Source: Streptomyces apocyni (lineage in GTDB: Bacteria; Actinomycetota; Actinomycetes; Streptomycetales; Streptomycetaceae). Taken from it: DNA of 64,000 nt. The position numbers were made by a program, and so were the translations under genes. Positions 43,717-55,700 of this stretch are shown here, in pieces. The stretch is from assembly GCF_009739465.1 (NCBI RefSeq), contig NZ_WHOM01000055.1, forward strand, positions 1-64,000. Direction: 5' to 3'. The notes beneath the pieces were generated by a model. That model did no database searches and was not told the DNA's origin. It saw only the letters and a program-made list of their open reading frames with translations. How positions within the stretch are numbered: position 1 is the first letter of the stretch; the number at the start of each line of letters is the position of its first letter.

Positions 43717-46700
43717 ATGCGCGAGGCCGAGTCCGACCGGACATCCGCGTCCGGGATACCCCAGTTGGGGACCCCCGTGACCGGTGCCCAAACCGGCATC
43801 TGGCTGGCTCAGCAGATCGAGCCCGACAGCTCGGTCTTCCACATCGCGTTCTCCCTGGAACTGTGGGGCGACACCGACCTCGACCGCCTGGCCGCCTCGG
43901 TGCGGCAGGCGGTCGAGGAGGCGGAGTGCCTGCACGTACGGATCAGCCCCGAGGGCAGGGGAGCACGGCAGACGCCCACGCCGTTCCCCGTCCACGTCCC
44001 GCTGGTTGACCTGCGCGGCGAGCCCGACCCGAGCGCCGCGGCGGCGGACTGGATGGACGCCGACCGCACCCGGCCCCTCGACCTCGCGGACGGCCCGCTG
44101 TTCGGACACGCGCTGCTCCGCGTCGCTGACGACCGCGTCCTGTGGTATCAGCGCTACCACCACATCGTGCTCGACGGCATGGGCGTAGCCCTGATCACCC
44201 GTCGCGCGGGCGAGCTCTACACCCTGGGCGGCACCCCCGCCGCCGACGCGCCCCCCGCGCGCGACTGGGCGCTGTCCCGGTTCGTCGACTCCGACCTCGC
44301 CTACCGCGCGTCCCCTCAGTCCGGCACCGACCGCGCGTACTGGCTGGACCGGCTGGCCGACCGCCCCGAGCCCGTCCGCCTGGTCGAGCGCTCCGCCACA
44401 CCCATGACCCGACGGCTACGGCGCACGGTCGAGCTATCGCCGGGCCGCGCGGCCCGGCTGGATGACGCGGCCCGCCGCGTGGGGGCCAAGACGTCCCGCC
44501 TGCTGGTCGCCTCCGTCGCCGCCTACCTGCACCGGGTCACCGGCGAGCGCGACCTCGTACTCGGCCTGCCGGTCGCGGCCCGGCTGGACGCCGCGGCGCG
44601 GGACGTACCCGGCATGGCCTCCAACGTCCTTCCGCTGCGCCTGGCGGTCCGCGGCGAGATGACCATGGCCGCGCTCGTGGCGGCCGTGGACCAGGAGATC
44701 ACCGGGGCCGTCGCCCACGGGCGCTACCGCGCCGAGGACCTGGCCAGAGATCTGGGCCTCGTCGACGGAGTCCCGGAGCTGGTCGGCCCGACGGTCAACG
44801 TCCTGCCGCGCGCCGGTGACCTGCGCTTCGGCGACCATCGGGCCGAACTCCACCCGCTGTGGCTCGGACCGGTCAGCGACCTGGCCATCAGCTTCACCGA
44901 GACCGGCGACAGCGACGGCCTCCGTATCGACCTCGACGCCGACGCCGACGCCTGCGACCCCCAGACACTCGCCGACCACGAGCGCCGCTTCCTGCTGCTC
45001 CTGGACGCACTCGCGGCCGACTCGGACCAGCCCCTGGCGCACATCGCGCTGGTGTCCGCCACTGAACGAGCCGAGCTGCTCGAAGAGTTCGGGTCCGCGC
45101 CCCGCGAAGTCCCCGAACTGTCCTGGCCCGCCGCCTTCGAACAGCGGGTGCGGCACACGCCGGACGCCGTCGCGCTCGTCTGCGAGGACCGCGAGCTGTC
45201 GTACGCGGAACTCGACGCCGCCGCGAACCGGCTGGCACACCACCTCATCGCCCGCGGGGTGCGCCCCGAGGACATCGTCGCCGTCGCGCTGCCGCGCTCG
45301 CCCGAACTGGTCAGCTGCCTGCTGGCGGTGATGAAGGCGGGAGCCGCGTATCTGCCTCTGGACGCCGACCACCCGCAGGACCGCCTCGCCTACATGCTCT
45401 CCGACGCGGGCGCCCGGGCCGTCGTCACCACCGGCGAACTCGCCGCCGAGCTGCCCGAGATCCCCGGAGTCGAGCGCGTACTGATCGACGACGCGGCCAC
45501 GCTCGCGGCGCTCGCCTCGGCCGACAGCGCCCGGCCCGGCCTGCCGGTCGTCCTCGACCAGGCCGCGTACGTCATCTACACCTCGGGTTCCACCGGCCGC
45601 CCCAAGGGAGTCGTCGTCACCCACGACGGCGTCGGCAGCCTGATCGCGACCGCCACCGACCGGATCGGCATCGACGCCACCAGCCGCGTCGTGCAGTTCG
45701 CCTCCGTCGGCTTCGACGTGACGGTCTGGGACCTGATCATGTCCCTGTGCGTCGGCGGCACCGTCATCGTGGTCCCCGCCGAGCGCCGGGTCGCCGGGCC
45801 CGCCCTCACCGAGTACATCGAAGAACACCAGGCCACCCATATGATCCTGCCGCCGTCGCTGGTCGCGGCGCTGCCGCAGGACTGCGAACTCCCCGAGGGC
45901 GCGGTGCTCGTGGTCGGCACCGAGGCGGTGCCCGGCGAACTCATCGCCCGCTGGGCCGGACGCCTGCGAGTCGTCGTCGCCTACGGCCTGACCGAGGCCA
46001 CCGTCAACTCCACGCTGTGGCCCGCGGACCCCAACTGGCAGGGCCCGGTACCGATCGGCCGCCCCGACCCCAACACCCGCTGCTACGTACTGGACTCGGC
46101 GCTGAGCCCGGTCCGCGTGGGCGTCGAGGGCGAGCTGTACGTCGCCGGGCGCGGACTGGCCCGCGGCTACCTCGGGCGCGCCGGACTGACCTCGGAGCGC
46201 TTCGTCGCCGACCCGTTCGGCGCACCCGGCGCGCGGATGTACCGCACCGGTGACCGCGTCCGCTGGCGCGCCGACGGCAACCTGGAGTTCCTCGGCCGCG
46301 CCGACGGCCAGCTCAAGATCCGCGGCCACCGAATCGAACCGGGCGAGATCGAGAGCGCGTTCATGGCCTGCCCGGGCATCGCCCAGGCCGCCGTCCTGGT
46401 ACGCGACGACCACCGTGGCGTGCACCGCCTGGTCGCCTACCTGGTGGGCGAGGCCGGTACGGACGACACCGCGGCGGCCGTCGCGACGGCACGCGCCAGC
46501 GTGGCGGACACCCTGCCGGACTACATGGCACCGTCGGCCGTCGTCATCCTGGACGGCCCGCTCCCGCTGACCCCCAACGGCAAGCTCGACACCCGGTCGC
46601 TCCCCGAGCCCCAGTGGACGGCCACAGCCGGAGACGCCCCGCCCACGACCCCCGAAGAGGCCGTAATCGCCGGGCTGTTCGCCGAGGTGCTCGGCCTGCC

Positions 46701-49700
46701 GGTGGTCGGCGTACACGACAGCTTCTTCGAGCTCGGCGGCGACAGCATCGTCGCGATCCAGCTCGTCAACCGCGCCCGCGAGGCCGGTCTGACGCTCACC
46801 CCGCGCGAGGTGTTCCGGCGCCGTACGGTGGCGGCGCTCGCCAGCGTGGCGGGCACCGCCGCGCCCGGCGAAGGCCCAGGACCGGTGCGGCCGGATGTGA
46901 GCGTCCTCGATGAGGCCGCGCTGCCGGTGTCCCCGCTTCAGGAAGGCTTCTTCTTCCACGCGCGGTTCGACGCCGAGGCCGCCGACCTGTATGTGGTCCA
47001 GGAACTCCTCGACCTCGCCGGACCCGTCGATGCCGACCGGCTGCGGGGCGCCCTGCAGACGCTACTCGACCGGCATCCGCTGCTGCGCGCGTCGTTCACC
47101 CAGCTTCCGGGCGGCGAGGTCGTCCAGCGGCTGGCCGACGACGTCACGCTGCCGTGGCGTGAGGTGCAGCTGGCGGGGGACGGGTCGGCCGACGACGCGA
47201 CGGCCGACGGCGCGCTGGACGAACAGCTGCGCGCCGACCGGGCCGAAGGGTTCGACCTCGCACGGCCGCCGCTGCTGCGGGCCACGCTGATCCGCGACGG
47301 GCAGCACCACCGCCTACTGCTGACGCTGCATCACATCATCGCCGACGGCTGGTCGGTGACGGTCCTGCTGCGCGAACTGCTCGCCGCCTACCGAGGCGCG
47401 GAGCTCCCGGCCCCGCCCGCCCCGTACTCGTATCTGGCCTGGCTCGCCGACCGGGACCGGGACGCCGCCCGCGACGCCTGGCGCGAGGCGCTGGCCGGAC
47501 TCGAGGGACCCACCCGGCTGATCGCGCCGAGCGGCGACGCGGGTCAGGGCGGGGCGGCACCCGCCCGCCCCGAGCACATCGACGTCCGGCTGCCGGAGGG
47601 ACTCACCGCGGACCTGGCCACGTACGCGCGCACCCACGGCCTCACCCTGAGCACCGTGCTGCACGGCGTCTGGGGCCTGCTCATCGGCGGACTCACCGGT
47701 GGCTCGGACGTGGTGTTCGGCACCACCGTGTCCGGCCGCACCACCGAGGTCGACGGCCTGGACTCCGCCGTCGGCTTGTTCATCAACACCGTGCCCGCAC
47801 GGGTGCGGACGCGGCCGGACGACTCGCTCACCGAGCTGCTGCAGCGGGTGCAGGACGAGCACGCTGGGCTCCTGGACCACCAGCACCTCGGACTCGCCGA
47901 CATCCAGCGACTCACCGGCGGCGGTGAACTCTTCGACACCCTGGTGGTGTTCGAGAACTACCCGACCGAAGAGCCCGCCGATGCGGACGCGGACGCGCCG
48001 CGCATCACCAGCGTCGAGGTCTTCGACGCCGTGCACTACCCGCTGGCCCTGATCATCCACCCCGGCGAGCAGCCAGTGCCCCAACAGGCAACGTTCGCCC
48101 CGTCGCGACGCCCGGCACGCACTCTCGGCGCACCGGGCACAAGCCCAAGTACATCCAGTACGAGGGCTCGCACCCGGCACGCCGAGAGCACGCACCGGAC
48201 GCCGCTCCTTAACGGGCAAACGTTGCCTGCCGGGGCACTGGCCCTGCGCTTCAAGCACGACGCCGCACGGCTCAGCCAACTCGCGGTGGCGGCCATCGCC
48301 AGACGCTTCGAGTCGCTGCTGTGGACCGTGGTGACCGAACCCGACCAGCGCATCGCCCAACTCGACCTGCTCTCCCCGCGCGAGCACGAGCGCCTGGGCG
48401 CGCTCAACGCCACCGCGCGCCCCGTGCCCGACGCGACCCTCGCCTCCCTCTTCGCCGCGCAGACCGCCCGCACGCCGGACGCCGACGCGGTGGTCTTCGC
48501 CGGCAGCACCCTGTCGTACGCCGAACTCGACCGGCGCGCCGAACTGCTGGCCCGGCGGCTGCGGGCCAGCGGCGCGGGCCCGGAGCGGTTCGTCGCGGTC
48601 GCCGTGCCGCGCTCGGCCGAACTGATGGTCGCGCTGCTGGGCGTACTCAAGTCGGGTGCCGCCTATCTGCCCGTCGATCCGGACTACCCCGCGGACCGGG
48701 TGGCGTTCATGCTCGCCGACTCGGGCGCGCGGACCGTCGTGACCACGTCCGCGGTGGCCGGGCGGCTCCCTGAGGCGGCCGGGCTCGAGCGGCTCGTACT
48801 CGACGACCTCGCGGACGTCACGGACCTCCCCGCCCTGCCGGTCACCCCCGCGGACCCCGACCACCCCGCCTACCTGATCTACACCTCAGGATCCACCGGC
48901 CGCCCCAAGGGCGTGGTGGTCACACACCGGGCGATCGTCAACCGGCTCGCCTGGATGCAGGGCCAGTACGGACTCGCCGCTGACGACCGGGTGTTGCAGA
49001 AGACGCCGTCCAGTTTCGACGTGTCGGTGTGGGAGTTCTTCTGGGCCCTCGTGGAAGGCGCCACGGTGGTACTCGCCCGGCCGGACGGCCACCGGGACCC
49101 CGCCTACCTGGCCGAGCTGATCCGGGCCGAGCGCGTCACGACGCTGCACTTCGTGCCCTCGATGCTGGCCGCGTTCGTCCAGGCGATGGAGGCCTCCGCG
49201 GACCAGCCAGGCGCCGGGGACTGGGCCGCGAGCCTGCGCCGGGTCTTCGCCAGTGGCGAGGCGCTCACCGGCGACGTGGCCCGGCGCTGGTGGGAGCTGA
49301 CCTCACGCCGTGCGCACGGCGGCCCGGTGCCGCTGCACAATCTGTACGGGCCCACCGAGGCGGCCGTGGACGTCACCTGGTTCCCCTACGAGGGCGGCGA
49401 CGAGCTGGCGGTCCCGATCGGGCACCCGGTCTGGAACACCCGCCTGCATGTCCTGGACCCCTTCCTGCGCCGGGTCCCCGACGGCGTACCCGGTGAGCTC
49501 TACCTCGCCGGGGTCCAGCTGGCCCGCGGTTACCACGACCGCCCCGCCCTGACCGCCGACCGGTTCGTGGCCGATCCGTACGGCATGCCGGGGGAGCGGA
49601 TGTACCGGACCGGCGACCTGGTACGACGGCGTGCGGACGGGGCGATCGAGTACCTCGGCCGTACCGACCGCCAGGTGAAGGTACGCGGCAACCGCATCGA

Positions 49701-52700
49701 ACTCGGCGAGATCGAGGCCGCGTTGGCGGCCCAGCCGGGCGTCGCGGCCGCAGCCGTGACCGTACGGGACGGCGCACTCGTCGGCTACGCGGTACGCCTG
49801 CCGGAGGCGCCCGCCGACGCCTTGGACGCCGACGTCCTGCGCGCGGCGCTGAGCGACGCGCTGCCCGCGACGATGGTGCCGTCCGCCCTCGTGATCCTGT
49901 CGGAACTGCCCCTGACGCCCAGCGGAAAGCTGGACCAAAGCGCCCTGCCCGCCCCCGTGCAGGCAGCCGTGACCGGCGGCCGCGCGCCGCGCGACGACCG
50001 CGAGCGCGCCTTCTGTGAGGTGTTCGCCGCCGTACTCAAGCTGCGCGAAGTCGGCGCGGACGACGACTTCTTCGTGCTGGGCGGTGACAGCCTCACCTCC
50101 ATCGCCGTGGCCACCCAGGCCCGGGAGAAGGGACTGACGATCACCACGCGCGACGTCTTCGCGAGCCGTACTCCGGCCGCGCTCGCCGCCATCGCCAGGA
50201 CCGAAGCGGTCCCTGCCGAGCCTGCCGAGCCCGCCGAGCCCGTCGGCGAAGCCGCCGCGCCGGGCGTGACGGTGGCCGCGGCGGACGCCGGGCAGGCCGC
50301 GGCCGCCCTCCAGGCCATGCTGGCCCAGCAGTCGGGCGACACCGTCGACCCGGCCCTGCAAGCCCTGCTCGACCAGCTCGTCGCCGCCTCCACCGCCGCC
50401 TCCTCCGGCCCCGAGGCAACCCCGGCATCCCCGGCGCCCGCCAAGCCGCTGGGCGGGCTCGTGCTCACCCAGGAGGAGCAGGACCAGGTGGCCCAGACGG
50501 CCGGGGGACTCCCGGTCGCCGACATCTGGCCCCTCTCGCCCCTCCAGGAGGGCATGTACTTCCACGCCAGCTACGACGTGGGAACCCTGGACGTCTACCT
50601 GTCCCAGGAGACCCTGGACATGGACCGCCGGGTCGACGCCGACCGGCTGCGGGCGGCCTCCCGTACCCTGCTCGCCCGGAACACCGGCCTGCGCGCCGGG
50701 TTCACCAGCGAGGGCCTGCCAGGGCCCGTGCAGTTCATCGTGGACGGGGCCGAGATCCCGCTCACCGAGGTCGATCTCTCCGAGGTGGCCGCCGCCGACC
50801 AGCAGGCGCGCGTCGACGCCCTGCTGGCAGCCGACCGCCAGCAGCGCTTCGACCTCGCCGCACCGCCGCTGTGCCGACTGCTGCTGATCCGGCTGCCCGG
50901 CGGCCGGGACAAGCTCGTCGTCACCCACCACCTCATCCTGTGGGACGGCTGGTCCGCCTGGCTGTTCCTGGAAGAGCTGTTCACGCTGTACGAGCGCGCC
51001 GGTGACGCCACCGGGCTGCGGCCCGCGGGCTCCTACCGCGACTACCTGGCTTGGCTGGACGAGCAGGACCACACGGCCGCCCTGGCGGCCTGGAGCACGG
51101 CGCTCGCCGGATTCGACGAGCCGACCCTGGTGGCACCAGCCGGTCGCGACGGCGAACCGGTGATCCCGGCCGACTTCGACGCGGTGCTGGAGCAGGACAC
51201 CAGTGACAGGCTGCGGGCGCTCGCCCGCCGCCACGGACTCACCCTCAACACCGTGCTGAACGCCGCCTGGGGCCTCGTCCTGTCGGCCGTGGTGGGCCGG
51301 AGCGATGTCGCCTTCGGCACGGCGGTCGCCGGACGGCCCACCGACCTCCCGGACGTCGAGCGGGTCATCGGCATGTTCCTCAACACCGTGCCGACCCGGG
51401 TCGCCTTCGCCCCCGGCGAGACGCTGGTGGACCTGCTGCGCCGGATGCAGTCCGAGCGCGCGGCCGTCATGCCGTACGAGCATGTGGGCCTCGGCGCGTT
51501 GCAGCAGGAGACCGGCCACCGGCGGCTCTTCGACACGCTGTTCGTGCTCCGCTCGGCCGACGGCGAGGACCGGGCTGCCGCGCTCAGCCAGCGGCACGGC
51601 ATCGCCGACGTGTCCAACGTGGACGGCACCCACTTCCCGCTCACCCTGATCGTCACCCCCGAGACCCGGCTACGGGTGACCCTGGCGGCCCGGCCCGACC
51701 TGTTCGACGCCGACGACGCGACGAAGATCCTCACCCGCTTCACGACCGTCCTGGAGCGGCTGGCCGCCGCCCTCGCCGCCGCCGCCCTCGCCGCCGACGC
51801 CCTCACGCCCGGAGCCAAGGCCGCCGTCCGCACCCACGACGTCGACCTGCTGCTGCCCGAAGAGCGCGCCGCGCTGGCCGCCGAACGGGCCGACACCCGC
51901 CACCCGGTGACCGACGAGACGATCGCCGACCTGCTCGCCATCCAGACGGCCCACACTCCGGACACGACGGCGCTGGTGTTCGGCGACCGCACCCTGACCT
52001 ACGCCGAACTGGATGCGCGGATCAACCGGCTGGCCCGGCTGCTCCTCGCGCGCGGCGCGGGCCCGGAGAAGGTCGTCGCGCTGGCTCTGCCCCGCTCGAT
52101 CGAGATGGTCGTGGCGCTGTTCGCCGTACTGCGCACCGGCGCCGCGTATCTGCCGCTCGACCTGGACCACCCCGCCGACCGGCTGCGGCTGATGGTCGAG
52201 GACACCGGTCCGCTGTGCCTGCTCTCGACGACGGCCGTCGCGCCGACGCTGCGCGCTGACTCCGGCGCCCTGGCGCCCGAGGTGCAGCTCGACGACGCGG
52301 CCGTCACGGCGGAGCTGGCCGACCTGCCGCCCGGGGAGGTCACGGACGCGGAGCGGCCCGCGTTCGCGCACGGTGTGCCGGGCCGCCTGGAGCACCCCGC
52401 GTACGTCATCTACACCTCCGGATCGACCGGCCGCCCCAAGGGCGTCGTCACGCCGTACCGGGGCCTGACCAACATGCAGCTCAACCACCAGCGGGAGATA
52501 TTCGACCCGGCGATCGCGGCGGCGGGCGGACGGCGGCTGCGTATCGCCCACACCGTGTCCTTCGCCTTCGACATGTCCTGGGAGGAGCTGCTCTGGCTCG
52601 TCGAGGGCCACGAGGTGCACATCTGCGACGAGGACCTGCGCCGCGACGCCGAGGCGCTGGTCGCCTACTGCGACGAGCACCGTGTCGACGTCGTCAACGT

Positions 52701-55700
52701 CACGCCCACCTATGCCCAGTTGCTCATCGAGGAGGGCCTGCTCGAGGAGGACCAGGAGGCGGGCCGCCACCGGCCCGCGCTGGTACTGCTCGGCGGCGAG
52801 GCCGTCTCCGACGCGGTGTGGACGCGGCTGCGCCGCACCGACGGCACCTACGGCTACAACCTGTACGGGCCGACCGAGTACACCATCAACACACTCGGCG
52901 GCTCCACCACGGACAGCGCCACCCCCACCGTCGGTATGCCGATCCGCAACACCCGGGCGTACGTGCTCGACGCGATGCTGCGCCCGGTCCCGCCCGGCAG
53001 CCCCGGCGAGCTGTACATCGCCGGGACCGGCCTGGCCCGCGGCTACCACGACCGGCCCGGGCTGACGGCGGAGCGCTTCGTGGCGGACCCGTTCGGCGAG
53101 CCCGGCGAGCGGATGTACCGGACCGGCGACCTCGTACGCCAGCGTCCGGACGGTCTCATCGACTTCCTCGGCCGCACCGACGACCAGGTCAAGATCCGCG
53201 GCTACCGGATCGAACTGGGCGAGATCACTTCCGCGCTGGCCGCACATCCCGAGATCGCGCACGCGGCGGTCGTGGTGGCGGAGCGCGCCGGCTCCAAGCG
53301 CCTGGTCGGGTACGTCGTGCCGACGGACCCTGCCGTACTGGGCGAGAGCGAGGGCGAGGCCGACACGGCGGGCGAGCGGCTGCTCGCGTCGCTGCGCGAG
53401 CACCTGAAGGCCGGGCTGCCGGACTACATGGTCCCGGCCGCGCTGGTGCCGGTCGAGGCGCTCCCGCTGACCGTCAACGGAAAGCTGGACGTGAAGGCCC
53501 TGCCCGCCCCCGACTTCACCGGGTCGAGCAGCAGCCGCCCGCCCCGGTCGCCCCGTGAGGAGACGCTCTGCGCGCTCTTCGCCGAGGTACTCGGACTCCC
53601 CGAGGGCAGCGTGGGCATCGACAGTGACTTCTTCGACCTCGGCGGCCACTCGCTGCTGGCGACGAAGCTGATCAGCCGGGCCCGTACCGCCCTCTCGGCG
53701 GAACTCGCGATCCGCGACCTGTTCGAGGCGCCGACCGTCGCCGAGCTGGTGGAGCGCGCGAGTGGCGCACCCACCGCCGACCGACCGGCGCTGACCGCGG
53801 GTGAGCGGCCCGCCGAGCTGCCGCTCTCGCACGCCCAGCAGCGGCTGTGGGTCATCCAGCAGATCGAGTGCACCTCGGCCGCGTACAACTTCCCGCTGGT
53901 GATGCGGCTGCGCGGACCGCTCGACGTGGACGCGTGGCGCGCGGCACTCGCTGATGTGACAGCCCGTCACGAAGCGCTGCGGACGGTCTTCGCCGAGCGC
54001 GACGGCCAGGCCTTCCAGCGCGTCCTGCCCGCTGAGCAGGCGCGGCCCGTGGTGGACGTGGTGCGGGCGCGGGAGGAGGATGCGGCGGCCCTCATCGACG
54101 CCGCCGTCAACCGCCCGTTCGACCTCGCCGTCGAACTGCCGCTGCGCGCGACCGTCATCGAGATCGCGCCCGACGACCACATCCTCGTCACCCTGCTGCA
54201 CCACATCACCACCGACGAGTGGTCGGACCGGCCGTTCCTGCGCGACCTCGCCACGGCCTACGCCGCCCGGCGGTCCGACACGGCGCCGCACTGGGAGCCG
54301 CTGCCCGTCCAGTACGCCGACTACGCGCTGTGGCAGCAGCGTCTCCTCGGTGACCCGGCCGACCCGCAGAGCCTGGCCGCCCGGCAACTGGACTACTGGA
54401 GCACGGCGTTGGAGGGCGCGCCCGAGGAGCTTGAGCTGCCCGCCGACCGGCCCCGTCCGGCACGTCCGTCCTTCACCGGTGCCGAGCTCGACATCGAGTT
54501 CGACGGCACGTCCTACCGGGGCCTGAAGCGGCTGTCCCGGGAGAGCGGCGCCAGCATGTTCATGGTGGTGCACGCGGCCGTCGCCGCGCTGCTGCACCGG
54601 CTGGGCGCCGGAACGGACATCCCGCTCGGCTCGCCCATCGCCGGACGGAGCGACGAGGCGCTCGACGACCTGGTCGGCTTCTTCGTCAACACCCTGGTGC
54701 TGCGCGCCGACCTGAGCGGCGACCCCAGCTTCACCGAACTCCTGGCACGGGTCCGGGAGACCGACCTCGCCGCGTTCTCGCACGCGGACGTCCCCTTCGA
54801 GTCCGTCGTCGAGCGGCTCAACCCGACCCGCTCGCTCTCCCGGAACCCGCTGTTCCAGGTGATGGTGGGTTACCACAGCCGCACCGGGGACGCGCTGGAG
54901 CTGCCCGGACTCGCCGTGGAGTACCAGCCGTTCCGGATCAAGTCGGCCAAGTTCGACCTCGTGTTCAGCTTCACCGAGCAGGTGCCAGCGGGCGGGGCCG
55001 GGGCTGGCGCCGTCGACGGAGACGGGGACGTGGGTGCGCTCGGCTGCCGTCTGGAGTTCGCCACCGAGCTGTTCGACCAGGCGACCGCGGAGCGGCTCGG
55101 GGAGCGCCTGCGACGGCTCGTCGCGGCCGTGGTGAGCGAGCCGGAGGCCCCGGTCTCCCAGGCCGAGGTACTCGCCGCCGACGAACGGCGGTTGGTGCTG
55201 GAGGGCTTCAACGCCACGGCCCGCGCGGTCGACGAGGCCCCGCTGCCCGCGCTGTTCGCCCAGCGGCTCGCCGAGCGGCCGGACGCGGTGGCCGTCGTGG
55301 ACGGCGCCAGGTCCGTCAGCTACGCCCAGCTGGACGCCCGCGCGTCCCGTATCGCCCAGCTGCTGGCCGGGCGCGGGGTCGCCGCCGAGAGCGTGGTCGG
55401 CGTGGCCGTGCCCCGCTCGGCCGACATGGTCGCCACGGTGCTCGCCGTACTCAAGCTGGGCGCCGCGTTCCTCCCGCTCGACCTGGCCCACCCCGCCGAC
55501 CGGCTCCGCTACATGATCGAGGACTCCGGAGCCACCCTCGTCGTGGGAACCGAGCCGGTGGCCGGGAAGATCCCCGAAGTGGCGGGCACGTCCGTGGTGT
55601 TGCTCGACGCGCCCGAGACCACCGCCGAACTCGCCCTGCTGCCCGAGACCACGCCGGACGTCCCCCCGGTGCGCCTGCACCAGGCCGCCTACGTGATCTA

